From positions 1 through 64,000 of the forward strand of contig JAIDHX010000039.1 in the NCBI GenBank assembly GCA_029053015.1: DNA of 64,000 bases. The letters run 5' to 3'. The notes beneath the pieces were generated by a model. The model was not told where the DNA came from, made no database searches, and saw only the letters and a program-made list of their open reading frames with translations. The stretch comes from Lachnospiraceae bacterium. Its GTDB lineage: Bacteria; Bacillota; Clostridia; Lachnospirales; Lachnospiraceae. Made by a program: the position numbers and the translations under genes. This document shows positions 7,904 through 16,312 of this stretch, piece by piece; position 1 is the first letter of the stretch; each line of letters begins with the position of its first letter.

Positions 7904-8398
7904 CATGACATACAAAACATAATAGAAACTTCTCAGCGGCAGGCTTATCATGCGGTGGATACCATTTTGTCGTAAAGAAACTGGTTGATTGGATATCGAA
8001 TTGCTGTGGAGGAATTAAAGGGTGAAAATCGTGCAGAGTATGGTTTAAGCATAATAAAAAAACTATCAGCGGAACTGACAAAAACATATGGGAAGGGTTT
8101 TACAAAAACAAATCTGTATAATTTTTATTCCTTTTATAAGTATTTTCCTGAGATTTTCCACACAGTGTGTGGAAAATCTCAAAGACTGCTTTCATGGTCA
8201 CACTATAGATGTTTATTACAAGTAAAAGACAGCAAAGCCCGTGCTTGGTATGAGAAAGAAGCATATGAGCAGACATGGAGCGTTCGCACGCTGCAGCGCA
8301 ATATCAACACACAATATTATCATCGAACATTACAGTCTCAGCATAAAGACTTGGTGAAACAGGAAATGAATAAATCCCAAACCAGAAAGGAATCAATC
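7904..8398 (+). pseudogene. Decayed DUF1016 (YhcG-type) N-terminal domain, in frame with pyrK
   Basis: The frame reads DIQNIIETSQRQAYHAVD, then a TAA at 7973-7975, then NWLIGYRIAVEELKG, RAEYGLSIIKKLSAEL, a YGKGFTKTNLYNF block, SWSHYRCLLQVKD and AWYEKEAYEQTWSVRTLQR. This follows the DUF1016 N-terminal domain (predicted PD-(D/E)XK nuclease family). The nuclease C-terminal half is absent: after HKDLVKQEM the frame runs directly into pyrK without a stop. Two defects (internal stop, lost C-terminus) make it a pseudogene. A perfect hairpin (GATTTTCCACAC / GTGTGGAAAATC) near 8151-8178 sits inside it. It is probably the trailing edge of foreign DNA that landed upstream of pyrK. Confidence 0.75.
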
Positions 8399-9172
8399 AT
8401 GCAGAAGAAAAAGCTAACTGCAACAGTAAAATCACAACAAAAAATCGCGGAAGGTATCTACGATTTACGGCTGTCCACGGAGCTGGCGGCGGAAGCGTCA
8501 GCGGGACAGTTTATCTGCCTGTATCCGAAGGACAAGAGCACACTGCTTCCCCGCCCGATAAGCATCTGCGAGGTCGATAAGGAAAAGGAGACTTTGCGGC
8601 TTGTATACCGTGTCGCAGGAAAGGGAACGGCAGAGTTTTCGGGTTTAAAAGAAGGCGAGACCGTGGAGATTCTGGGGAATCTGGGAAACGGATTTCCTTT
8701 GGAAAAAGGAGCCGGAAAGCGCGTGTTTATCATGGGAGGCGGCATTGGAATTCCGCCCATGCTGGAGCTTTCCAAACGGCTTTCAGCAGAGAAGCAGATT
8801 ATTGTCGGTTACCGTGACAGGGATACTTTTTTGAAAGAAGAACTGGAACAGAACGGGAGCGTCTATGTGGCGACGGAGGACGGCAGTGTGGGAAGCCGCG
8901 GCAATGTGATGGATGCCATTCGGGAGAATGGACTGGAAGCTGATGTAATTTATGCCTGCGGTCCTATGCCGATGTTACGTGCCATCAAAGGGTATGCGCA
9001 GGAAAAAGGAATTCCCGCCTACATTTCCCTTGAGGAGCATATGGCGTGCGGCGTGGGCGCCTGTCTGGGCTGTGTGGTCAAGACGAAAAACATTGACAGC
9101 CATTCACATGTAAACAACGCCCGTATCTGTACGGACGGTCCGGTTTTTGAAGCAGGGGAGGTAGATATCTGA
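8399..9172 (+). CDS. pyrK: Dihydroorotate dehydrogenase B, electron transfer subunit
   Basis: FAD and [2Fe-2S] subunit that passes electrons from PyrD to NAD+ in pyrimidine synthesis. The 257 residues match the family. LLPRPISICEVD is the FAD-binding motif, IMGGGIGIPPML the nucleotide-binding loop, YACGPMPMLRAI the NAD-binding end, and EHMACGVGACLGCVV plus ARICTDGPVF give the four cluster cysteines. The frame is open for 138 codons upstream (a DUF1016 remnant), but the true start is the ATG at 8399, where the PyrK domain begins and an AAAGGA lies 8 bases upstream. It overlaps the pyrD ATG by one base, so the pair is translationally coupled. Confidence 0.95.
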   Translation: MQKKKLTATVKSQQKIAEGIYDLRLSTELAAEASAGQFICLYPKDKSTLLPRPISICEVDKEKETLRLVYRVAGKGTAEFSGLKEGETVEILGNLGNGFPLEKGAGKRVFIMGGGIGIPPMLELSKRLSAEKQIIVGYRDRDTFLKEELEQNGSVYVATEDGSVGSRGNVMDAIRENGLEADVIYACGPMPMLRAIKGYAQEKGIPAYISLEEHMACGVGACLGCVVKTKNIDSHSHVNNARICTDGPVFEAGEVDI

Positions 9173-10077
9173 TGAATACAAAAGTGACGATAGCAGGCGT
9201 AACCCTGCAGAATCCTGTGATGACGGCTTCGGGGACATTTGGATCCGGTATGGAGTACGGTGAATTTGTGGATTTAAATAAACTGGGCGCGGTGGTGACA
9301 AAGGGCGTGGCGAACGTGCCATGGGCAGGCAATCCGACGCCCCGCGTGGCGGAGGTCTACGGCGGCATGTTAAATGCCATCGGTCTGCAGAACCCCGGCA
9401 TCGATGTTTTTATAGAGCGGGATATTCCCTTTTTAAAGCAGTATCAGACAAAAATTATTGTGAATGTATGTGGAAAAACGGTGGCGGATTATATTGAGGT
9501 TGTGGAAAAACTGGGAGATACCGGCGTGGATATGCTGGAAATCAACGTGTCCTGCCCCAATGTCAAGGAGGGCGCCATTGCTTTCGGGCAGAAGGCGGAT
9601 GCGCTTTTTGACATCACTTCACAGATTAAAAAACATGCCGTACAGCCCGTTATCATGAAGTTGAGCCCGAACGTGACGGATATCAGCGAGATGGCACGGG
9701 CGGCGGAGACTGCGGGCGCGGACGCTATTTCCCTGATTAACACCTTGACGGGCATGAAGATTGACATTCACAAGCGCACCTTTGCTCTTGCCAACAAGAC
9801 GGGCGGCATGTCGGGACCCGCCATCAAGCCGATAGCGGTACGGATGGTATATCAGGCAGCATCTGCCGTCAAAATTCCTGTAATCGGAATGGGCGGTATC
9901 TGCAACGCGGAGGATGCAATCGAGTTCCTTCTGGCAGGTGCTTCCGCGGTCAGCGTGGGCGCGGCAAACTTCTTTAATCCTTATGCGACGGAAGAAATCG
10001 TGCGTGGGATTGAGGCGTATATGGAGCAGTACAAAATAGAAGATGTAAAAGAGCTTATCGGAGCGGTTCAGTCATAA
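9172..10077 (+). CDS. pyrD: Dihydroorotate dehydrogenase, class 1B catalytic subunit
   Basis: Oxidises dihydroorotate to orotate with FMN, working with PyrK. 301 residues, normal length. Family marks: MTASGTFGSGMEYGEF at the N-terminus, EINVSCPNVKEG with the class 1 active-site cysteine, the KLSPNVTDI strand, and the FMN phosphate-binding GMGGICNAEDAIEFLLAGAS block. The stop of pyrK and the ATG share bases (TGATG). A hairpin that could terminate the transcript follows at 10085. pyrE and pyrF, often next to these genes, are not seen. Confidence 0.96.
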   Translation: MNTKVTIAGVTLQNPVMTASGTFGSGMEYGEFVDLNKLGAVVTKGVANVPWAGNPTPRVAEVYGGMLNAIGLQNPGIDVFIERDIPFLKQYQTKIIVNVCGKTVADYIEVVEKLGDTGVDMLEINVSCPNVKEGAIAFGQKADALFDITSQIKKHAVQPVIMKLSPNVTDISEMARAAETAGADAISLINTLTGMKIDIHKRTFALANKTGGMSGPAIKPIAVRMVYQAASAVKIPVIGMGGICNAEDAIEFLLAGASAVSVGAANFFNPYATEEIVRGIEAYMEQYKIEDVKELIGAVQS

Positions 10078-10084
10078 TCCGGAG

Positions 10085-10130
10085 AATACCTTCATATAGT
10101 AAGTATAAGCACATATATGGAGGTATTTTT
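10085..10130 (+). terminator. Hairpin ending the pyr transcript and containing the sipL ribosome site
   Basis: Arms AATACCTTCATATA (10085-10098) and TATATGGAGGTATT (10114-10127), one wobble pair, followed by a T run. The GGAGG (10119-10123) that serves the GTG start at 10131 is inside the downstream arm, so read-through RNA would have this ribosome site paired while a transcript starting inside the loop would not. Confidence 0.65.
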
Positions 10131-11696
10131 GTGGAACTGATTAAGAAAAACATACATATGGACCGCATAAAATGCAGAAGTACCAGTCAGGTGACACTGG
10201 AAGAGGACATCAATATTCCTGACAGCAAACCGGATGTGGCTGCCCTGATTTATGAAAAAGGTCAGATACAGATAGAAGAGGTGAAACCGACAGAGGATCA
10301 TGTAAGTATTCGGGGCAGGCTTCTTTTTTCCGTGCTGTACCAGACGCGCGAGGAGGGGCAGAAGTTAGTCTGTGTCGAGGGGAAAATTCCCTTTGAGGAA
10401 CAGCTCTACATGGAAGGCGTGCAGGGAACAGACGCAGTGACGGTAAAACCGGAGTTAGAGGATTTGACGGTGGGCACAATCAACTCGCGCAAGCTTTCTG
10501 TGCAGGCTCTTTTTACCCTGAAGGCATGGGTGGAGGAACTTTACGATGAGGAAGCGCCGGTGGATATCTATTTTGAGGAGTCGGGCGCACCGCTCGAATA
10601 CCGGAAGGTAAAGATGGACCTTGCGCAGATTGCCATTCAGAAAAACGATATCTTCCGTATCCGAGAGGAGATTCCGCTGCCCCAGAATTATCCCAATATT
10701 TTTCATATTATATGGGACAATGTGACATTGGAAGAAGTAGAGTTTAAGCCGCTGGGGGAAAATATATCCGTTCAAGGAGACGTGCATATCTTTATACTCT
10801 ACGAGGGAGAGGGCGAGGAAGCGCCGGTGCGCGCTTTTGAGACGACAGTTCCCTTCAGCGGGACGGTAGAGTGTCATGGATGTAATGACGGCATGATTGC
10901 AGACATCGGCTATGAAATTGGCCACAGGGAGCTGGAGGTCAGACCTGACTTTGACGGAGAGGAGCGCATGATAGGGCTTGAACTGGTGCTGGACATTGCC
11001 ATGAAGCTTTACAGCGAAGAAACGGTAGAGATGATTTCCGATGTCTATGGCGTTACCAAGGAAGTGGAAAATGTGGAAAAGCCGGTAGAGTTTAAGCAGC
11101 TTCTCATGAAAATAGGCGGAAAGAGCAAGGTGACCGACCGGCTCAAGGTAAAAAATCCGGAGGAGCGGGTTCTTCAGCTTTTGCACAGCAGCGGCTGCGT
11201 ACAGATAGACAGTCAGGGCGTAACGGACGAAGGCATTGTACTGGAAGGCACGGTATCCCTGCAGGTTCTGTACATTACCGGAGATGATACTTCCCCGTAC
11301 AACTGTCTGAAAGCGTCGGTTCCGTTCAATTATACGCTGGAGGTGCCGGGCATCAGTCCTGCAGACAGCTTCCGTGTTCACGCGGCGGTAGGTCAGCTTC
11401 AGGTTGTTATGATTGACAGCGAGGAGATGGATGTAAAGGCAGTGCTGGATTTCCAGGCGGTGGTATTCCGCAACGTGCCGCAGATGCTGATTTCGGACAT
11501 CAAGGTATCCGAACTGGATATGTCAAAAGTGAGCGAACTGCCGGGCATGGTGGTGTATGTAGTGCGTCCGGAGGATAATCTGTGGAACATCGGCAAGCGC
11601 TATTACGTGCCGGTAGAAAGAATCAAGGAGGTCAACGAGCTTAGCTCCGATGAAGTAAGGACCGGGGATAAGCTGCTGATTGTAAAAGGCGCATAA
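10131..11696 (+). CDS. sipL: SPOCS/DUF3794 and LysM protein, SipL-like spore coat protein
   Basis: A 521-residue protein with repeated DUF3794 (SPOCS) modules and a C-terminal LysM domain (VVYVVRPEDNLWNIGKRYYV, then RTGDKLLIVK, about residues 470-519). DUF3794 phrases recur at about residues 20-60 (DINIPDSKPDVAALIYEKG), 180-230 and 325-430. This order matches Clostridioides difficile SipL, which binds the SpoIVA basement layer and is needed for spore coat encasement; the function is carried over from that family. GTG start with GGAGG 7 bases upstream. No sigma-E promoter was identified with confidence. Confidence 0.8.
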   Translation: MELIKKNIHMDRIKCRSTSQVTLEEDINIPDSKPDVAALIYEKGQIQIEEVKPTEDHVSIRGRLLFSVLYQTREEGQKLVCVEGKIPFEEQLYMEGVQGTDAVTVKPELEDLTVGTINSRKLSVQALFTLKAWVEELYDEEAPVDIYFEESGAPLEYRKVKMDLAQIAIQKNDIFRIREEIPLPQNYPNIFHIIWDNVTLEEVEFKPLGENISVQGDVHIFILYEGEGEEAPVRAFETTVPFSGTVECHGCNDGMIADIGYEIGHRELEVRPDFDGEERMIGLELVLDIAMKLYSEETVEMISDVYGVTKEVENVEKPVEFKQLLMKIGGKSKVTDRLKVKNPEERVLQLLHSSGCVQIDSQGVTDEGIVLEGTVSLQVLYITGDDTSPYNCLKASVPFNYTLEVPGISPADSFRVHAAVGQLQVVMIDSEEMDVKAVLDFQAVVFRNVPQMLISDIKVSELDMSKVSELPGMVVYVVRPEDNLWNIGKRYYVPVERIKEVNELSSDEVRTGDKLLIVKGA

Positions 11697-11712
11697 AATA
11701 AAGAAAAGAGGA

Positions 11713-11765
11713 TATGGAGCTGTTGCAAAAGTAGCGAAACAGGCTGCGGGAGCGACAGCTCCATA
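11713..11765 (+). terminator. Inverted repeat after sipL
   Basis: Perfect 11-bp arms TATGGAGCTGT (11713-11723) and ACAGCTCCATA (11755-11765) about 16 bases after the sipL stop, with GTAGCGAAAC in the loop. No strong T run, so termination strength is uncertain. Confidence 0.5.
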
Positions 11766-11857
11766 ATTTAGGTACGCCATAATTGACAAACAAGGGAATA
11801 AATTCTAATATGGAATGTGTGAAAAAAGGCAATCCCGAAGTTGTCCGGAGGGCGATT

Positions 11858-12316
11858 ATGAAGAATGAAAAAGTACGGGAAAATACGATAACCATTTTGC
11901 TGGTTCAGCTTATTGCGTGGGCAGGTTTTACGATAACGGATTTTATTGAAGAAATCACTTCAAATGATTTTGAACTGATAGCGGCGTTTGGAATCCCGAT
12001 AGCGGTTGTGGTCGTTTATGCTCTCATGAGGAAGCAGAACTGGCAGCCGGGTTTAAAGTATGGAAAATGGATTGCGCTGATTCTGTTGTACTGGCTGGCG
12101 ATGACACTTGGTGTAACGGCTGTTGTCATGAGGCTTGTCAATCAAAATAAATGGATTGTGCATCAAGCCACAGGAGGGTGGGAAAACTTTTTAAACGGAC
12201 TGGAATATTACTTGTTTGGTATTATGCTGGCAGCCATACCGATAGTACTTGTTTCGGTTGGTGAACTGCTGGTATGGGTTATTATAAAATGCAAAAGAAA
12301 ATCCCCCCGCCCATAA
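11858..12316 (+). CDS. Small membrane protein, unknown
   Basis: A 152-residue protein with four likely membrane segments (ITILLVQLIAWAGFTITDFI, LIAAFGIPIAVVVVYALM, IALILLYWLAMTLGVTAVVM, LFGIMLAAIPIVLVSVGELL). No family is recognised. The start at 11858 is chosen over 11783 because GGAGGG lies 5 bases before it and the upstream residues are not hydrophobic or conserved-looking. The stop lies inside the arm of a bidirectional terminator shared with the convergent dehydrogenase gene. Confidence 0.7.
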   Translation: MKNEKVRENTITILLVQLIAWAGFTITDFIEEITSNDFELIAAFGIPIAVVVVYALMRKQNWQPGLKYGKWIALILLYWLAMTLGVTAVVMRLVNQNKWIVHQATGGWENFLNGLEYYLFGIMLAAIPIVLVSVGELLVWVIIKCKRKSPRP

Positions 12317-12335
12317 TGCGGCAGGGGGATTTTTT
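12298..12335. terminator. Bidirectional terminator between convergent genes
   Basis: Stem AAAATCCCCCCGC / GCGGCAGGGGGATTTT with A and T runs on either side. It serves the rightward membrane protein gene and the leftward alcohol dehydrogenase gene. Confidence 0.85.
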
Positions 12336-12352
12336 AATCGCCGATTTTACAA

Positions 12353-13510
12353 TCAGAGGCACGCCTTCAAAATATTGACAACATCCTCTTCCGTCAGCGG
12401 TACATAAGCGTTTGCAAGACCGCCGAACCGTACTGCTTTTTCTGCCATAAGCGCAAATTTGGAATCGTCGATGCCGAGCTCTGTCAGCGTCATGGGGATG
12501 CCGCATTCCGAGAAAAATTCTTCCGTGGCGTCAATCGCCATGTTAGCGCATTTGTAAGCGTCCGGTTCCGTGATACTCCACACATTTCTGCCATACTCGC
12601 AGAATTTTCCAACAGTCTCATCATTTAAAATATAGCGGAACCAGCGTGGTGTCACGATGGCAAGACCGACGCCGTGGGTAATGTCGTAGTAGGCGCTCAG
12701 CTCGTGCTCAATCGGGTGGCAGGTCCAAGCGCCGCCTTTGCCGCAGGAGGTCAGCCCGTTCAATGCCTGTGTGCTTGCCCACATGAGATTGGCTCTGGCT
12801 TCATAGTTGGCGGGTTCTTCCAAGGCAATCGGGCAGTACTTGATACATGCCTTTAACAGACCTTCTGCAAAACGGTCGGAGATAAAGGCGCGTTTTTCGT
12901 TCTGGAAGTACTGTTCAAATAAATGGGACATAATGTCCGCCGTCCCGGCCGCTGTCTGCCTTGAGGGCAGGGTATATAAATAGGTGGGGTCGCAGATGGA
13001 AGCTTTCGGAATAAAATCATGGGAGGCAGTTCCCAGTTTTTCGTTTGTCTCCATATTGCTGATGACGGCATTTTTATTCATCTCCGAGCCGGTTGCCGCC
13101 AGCGTCAGCACCGTTACAATGGGCAGGACTGTGCCGATTTTTGCAGGACTTATGACCAAATCCCACGGGTCGCCATCGTAGAAAGCACCTCCGGCAATCA
13201 CCTTGGCTGCGTCGATAACACTGCCGCCGCCGACAGCCAGCACCGCTTCGATGCCATGTTCTTTGCAAAGCTTTACGCCTTCGCGGACGGATGTGATTTT
13301 CGGATTCGGCTCCACGCCGGACAGCTCATATACGGAAAAATCGGAGAGCAGTTTTAAAACTTGTCTGTGCAGCCCGTTTTTCTTAATGCTGCCGCCGCCG
13401 TAGACCAGCAGTATCTTCTTTCCGTAGGGCGCCAGCAGTTCCGGCAGCGCGCCAATCTGCCCTTCTCCAAAACGAATATCGGTGTAAGCGTGAAATCTGA
13501 AATGATTCAT
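12353..13510 (-). CDS. Iron-containing alcohol dehydrogenase (butanol dehydrogenase type)
   Basis: NAD(P)H-dependent group III alcohol dehydrogenase, 385 residues. The nucleotide-binding AVGGGSVIDAAKVIA block and the LTLAATGSEMNKNAVI region are typical of the BdhA/YqdH branch. ADIMSHLFEQYF, HPIEHELSAYYDITHG and the following His supply the metal-binding Asp and His residues. It likely reduces an aldehyde at the end of fermentation, with butyraldehyde or a related aldehyde as substrate; the substrate is inferred from the branch. GGAGGG stands about 9 bases before the ATG. It is a single-gene unit with its own terminator. Confidence 0.9.
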   Translation of the reverse strand: MNHFRFHAYTDIRFGEGQIGALPELLAPYGKKILLVYGGGSIKKNGLHRQVLKLLSDFSVYELSGVEPNPKITSVREGVKLCKEHGIEAVLAVGGGSVIDAAKVIAGGAFYDGDPWDLVISPAKIGTVLPIVTVLTLAATGSEMNKNAVISNMETNEKLGTASHDFIPKASICDPTYLYTLPSRQTAAGTADIMSHLFEQYFQNEKRAFISDRFAEGLLKACIKYCPIALEEPANYEARANLMWASTQALNGLTSCGKGGAWTCHPIEHELSAYYDITHGVGLAIVTPRWFRYILNDETVGKFCEYGRNVWSITEPDAYKCANMAIDATEEFFSECGIPMTLTELGIDDSKFALMAEKAVRFGGLANAYVPLTEEDVVNILKACL

Positions 13511-13539
13511 AAAATATATCCCTCCATTTTCTTTCTTTT

Positions 13540-14184
13540 CTACATTTTATCAAACAGCAGCCAGCCTACGTCGTAAATTTTGCGGACAACCGCCTCCCAT
13601 TTTTCCCTTGCCTGAACGTATTCCAATGACAAGGTATTGGCAGGAGTATTTATGGTAAAATTCACCATAACCTTGCCATCACAGAGTGAGATATAGCTGG
13701 TGCCGCCGACAATCCATGCCCGATCGCCAATGTAGCGGTTATGGATTCGCCTGATAAACGAAAACAACGTTGGCTCGTGGTACATTTTGTACCATGTGGA
13801 TGCGCATTTCCTTGGGGATATGCTTTCATACCCCCTTTTTTGTTCAAGGTGTTCATTTACGTAGTAAATATTACTTTGTACAATTGTGTAGACATGCTGC
13901 AGTGGTATTTCTACTATGCTTATGTCGGCATTATATTTGATGGGGAACAGGATAAGCCATATGCCGCACAGAATAAGCAGACCAAATGCAAAGGTAAGCG
14001 CCAGATAAACATACAGAGGCGTCTCAAGGTCGTCGGCGCGGGAGAGCCATATCGCAAAGAGCAGGAAGGAGGAAAACAGAATTAAAATGACGCCTATTGT
14101 ACAGCAGAAAAAGATTCTTCTTTTTCTCCATCTGGCACTCAGCTTTGGTATGGTTTGCAAATGACTGTTTTTGTTGTAATCCAT
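13540..14184 (-). CDS. Membrane protein with two central hydrophobic segments, unknown
   Basis: A 214-residue protein. Residues 1-25 are basic and soluble, then two hydrophobic segments follow (IFFCCTIGVILILFSSFLLF and YLALTFAFGLLILCGIWLIL), then a soluble tail with GGTSYISLCDGKVMVNFTI. I do not recognise the family. The ATG at 14184 is preferred to 14286 because GGAG lies about 9 bases upstream and the extra N-terminal residues look like non-coding sequence. It is divergent from ispE. Confidence 0.65.
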   Translation of the reverse strand: MDYNKNSHLQTIPKLSARWRKRRIFFCCTIGVILILFSSFLLFAIWLSRADDLETPLYVYLALTFAFGLLILCGIWLILFPIKYNADISIVEIPLQHVYTIVQSNIYYVNEHLEQKRGYESISPRKCASTWYKMYHEPTLFSFIRRIHNRYIGDRAWIVGGTSYISLCDGKVMVNFTINTPANTLSLEYVQAREKWEAVVRKIYDVGWLLFDKM

Positions 14185-14286
14185 GATAATCTCCGTTTCT
14201 GTGCATACTGCCTGCGCAAATCCGTATGCTGCTGTGTTGTGTCCCTCTGCACCTATTTTAACATAGGTCGTGAAGTGTGGATACAC

Positions 14287-14315
14287 TTGACGAAAAAAAA
14301 TCTATTGTATATAAT
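14287..14315 (+). promoter_or_regulatory. Promoter of ispE
   Basis: TTGACG (14287-14292), 17-base spacer, TATAAT (14310-14315), predicted start near 14322. An inverted repeat TTGTATA (14305-14311) / TATACAA (14331-14337) spans the -10 and the start site and could be an operator. Confidence 0.7.
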
Positions 14316-14361
14316 GAAGTACAATCCTTGTATACAATAAACAAGAGAGGTGCAAGATAAA

Positions 14362-15231
14362 ATGGAATCCATAAAGCTGGAGGCATACGCAAAGGTAAAT
14401 CTGGGTCTGGACGTGGTAAGGCGGCTGGAAAACGGTTACCATGAGGTCAGAATGGTGATGCAGACCGTGGGACTCCATGATACCTTGCGGTTGGAAAAGA
14501 CAAAAGAGGGCATAGCGCTTTTTACGGACAGCAGCGAAGCGCCGGGTGATGAAAATAATCTTGCGTACAAGGCGGCGCATATCATGAAGGAGCGTTATGA
14601 CATTGCGGGCGGCGTAGCCATTCATTTGCAAAAGCGGATACCTGTGGCGGCAGGCATGGCGGGCGGAAGCACGGATGCGGCGGCAGTGTTAAAGGGCATG
14701 AATACCCTGTTTGCACTGGGACTTTCTAAGCAGGAGCTTTGCGATGTGGGCGTGCGTCTGGGAGCAGACGTGCCATACTGTATCATAGGCGGGACTGCAC
14801 TGGCGGAGGGCATCGGCGAAAAACTGACGGTACTGCCCGAAGCGCCGGATTGCTGTGTTCTGACGGCAAAGCCGCCTATCAGTGTCTCTACGAAATACGT
14901 CTATGAAAATTTAAGACTGTCTGAAATAGAGAAGCACCCGGATATTGACGGCATGGTCAGCGCGGTCAGGGCTCATAACCTGTCCGGAATACTGTCCCGT
15001 ATGGAAAATGTACTGGAACATGTGACGGAGAAAAAATATCCCGTCATCACGAGGATAAAGTGTATCATGGAAGAGAACGGCGCGAAGAAGGCGCTGATGA
15101 GCGGCAGCGGTCCGACTGTTTTTGGTATTTATGACAGCAGTAAGGAAGCGGAAAAAGCGGCGGAAAAGCTGTCCAAAGCAGAGCCGGACGCGCAGGTTTT
15201 TGTGACGGCATTTCAGAGAAAGGAGCAGTAA
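14362..15231 (+). CDS. ispE: 4-diphosphocytidyl-2-C-methyl-D-erythritol kinase
   Basis: GHMP kinase of the non-mevalonate isoprenoid pathway; it phosphorylates CDP-methylerythritol. 289 residues, the family length. Motifs: LEAYAKVNLGLDV (substrate-binding N-terminus), IPVAAGMAGGSTDAAAVL (ATP-binding GHMP loop), LGADVPYCIIGGTALAEGIG, and MSGSGPTVFGIY near the C-terminus. I place the start at ATG 14362; an in-frame GTG at 14350 overlaps the AGAGAGG ribosome site. The downstream GntR regulator starts 3 bases after the stop, so the two are probably co-transcribed. Confidence 0.95.
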   Translation: MESIKLEAYAKVNLGLDVVRRLENGYHEVRMVMQTVGLHDTLRLEKTKEGIALFTDSSEAPGDENNLAYKAAHIMKERYDIAGGVAIHLQKRIPVAAGMAGGSTDAAAVLKGMNTLFALGLSKQELCDVGVRLGADVPYCIIGGTALAEGIGEKLTVLPEAPDCCVLTAKPPISVSTKYVYENLRLSEIEKHPDIDGMVSAVRAHNLSGILSRMENVLEHVTEKKYPVITRIKCIMEENGAKKALMSGSGPTVFGIYDSSKEAEKAAEKLSKAEPDAQVFVTAFQRKEQ

Positions 15232-15233
15232 GA

Positions 15234-15920
15234 GTGCAGGATAATTTGCAGGTCAATATGGACGAATTTCTACCTTTGCGCGATGTGGTTTTCAATACAT
15301 TGCGGCGGGCAATCCTCACGGGAGAACTAAAGCCCGGCGAGCGGCTGATGGAAATCCATCTTGCCAATCGTCTGGGCGTCAGCAGAACCCCGATTCGTGA
15401 GGCAATCAGAAAACTGGAACTGGAAGGTCTTGTCACCATGATTCCGAGGCGGGGCGCAGAGGTGGCACAGATAACGGAAAAAAGCTTACAGGATGTGCTG
15501 GAGGTCAGACGTGCGCTCGACGCACTTTCTGTGGAGCTTGCCTGTGACAGAATCAGTCCGGAGGCGCTTCATGCGCTGGGGGAGGCATGCGATGCCTTTG
15601 CGGCGGCGACAAAGACGAACGATACCAAAAAGATGGCGGAGGCGGATGTGGCGCTGCACGATATTATTGTGCAGGCGGCGGACAACGGTCGTCTGATTTC
15701 CCTTGTCAACAATCTTTCCGAGCAGATGTACCGCTACCGTTTTGAATATTTGAAGGATGCGGGCGCGCACGGGCAGTTGATAGAGGAGCACCGCATTATT
15801 TACGAAAGCATTCGGAAACAAGACAAAAAAACGGCGGCAGAGACCGCAAAGCTGCATATCGACAATCAGGAAAAGTCCATTATGAAGCAGCTTCGCATGG
15901 AAAAAAATAAAAGTGTATAA
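15234..15920 (+). CDS. GntR-family regulator, FadR/FCD type
   Basis: A 228-residue DNA-binding regulator. The winged helix (about residues 15-75) reads LRRAILTGELKPGERLMEIH, LANRLGVSRTPIREAIRKLE, then LEGLVTMIPRRGAEV. The FCD effector domain follows (LEVRRALDALSVELACDRIS, ADVALHDIIVQAA, EEHRIIYESIRKQD) with His/Asp residues that often bind metal and a carboxylate ligand. GTG start with AGGAG 8 bases upstream. The position next to ispE suggests shared transcription but does not reveal the target; no operator was identified. Confidence 0.9.
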   Translation: MQDNLQVNMDEFLPLRDVVFNTLRRAILTGELKPGERLMEIHLANRLGVSRTPIREAIRKLELEGLVTMIPRRGAEVAQITEKSLQDVLEVRRALDALSVELACDRISPEALHALGEACDAFAAATKTNDTKKMAEADVALHDIIVQAADNGRLISLVNNLSEQMYRYRFEYLKDAGAHGQLIEEHRIIYESIRKQDKKTAAETAKLHIDNQEKSIMKQLRMEKNKSV

Positions 15921-16001
15921 ATTTTTCACAGAAGGTGAAACTCCTATTAGGAAGCGGAAATCTTAAATCTTTTGCAAATACCGCTTCGGAATGGGGATAA
16001 C

Positions 16002-16265
16002 ATGAAAAATAGAACGAGTCTTTTGTGGAGAAAAAGTTTAGTGATACTGGCGGCACTGGGATTTTTCGGACTGCTTTATCCGGAATTCAGTATTTATGAG
16101 GATACCTGCCGGATTGTATACAGTGCGGAAGGCGGCGAGGAAACGCTTACCGTGCCGGAAGGAAGCGAATTGTATTACAGCCTCTTGTCAGCGGAGCCGG
16201 AAGAGATTAAAATAAAGAGCAGATTGCTGGAATGGCTGAGCCGTTACTTTAATAAAATGGAATGA
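16002..16265 (+). CDS. Small single-pass membrane protein, unknown
   Basis: An 87-residue protein with one N-terminal hydrophobic segment (SLVILAALGFFGLLYPEFSI) and a short outer domain (CRIVYSAEGGEETLTVPEGS, then ELYYSLLSAEPEEIKIKSRL). ATG at 16002 has GGGGAT just upstream. It lies 47 bases before murI on the same strand and may share its transcript. No family recognised. Confidence 0.65.
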   Translation: MKNRTSLLWRKSLVILAALGFFGLLYPEFSIYEDTCRIVYSAEGGEETLTVPEGSELYYSLLSAEPEEIKIKSRLLEWLSRYFNKME

Positions 16266-16312
16266 AGTTACCTTTGAGGAGAGCCGCTTAGACGGCGGAA
16301 TAGAGAGGAAAT

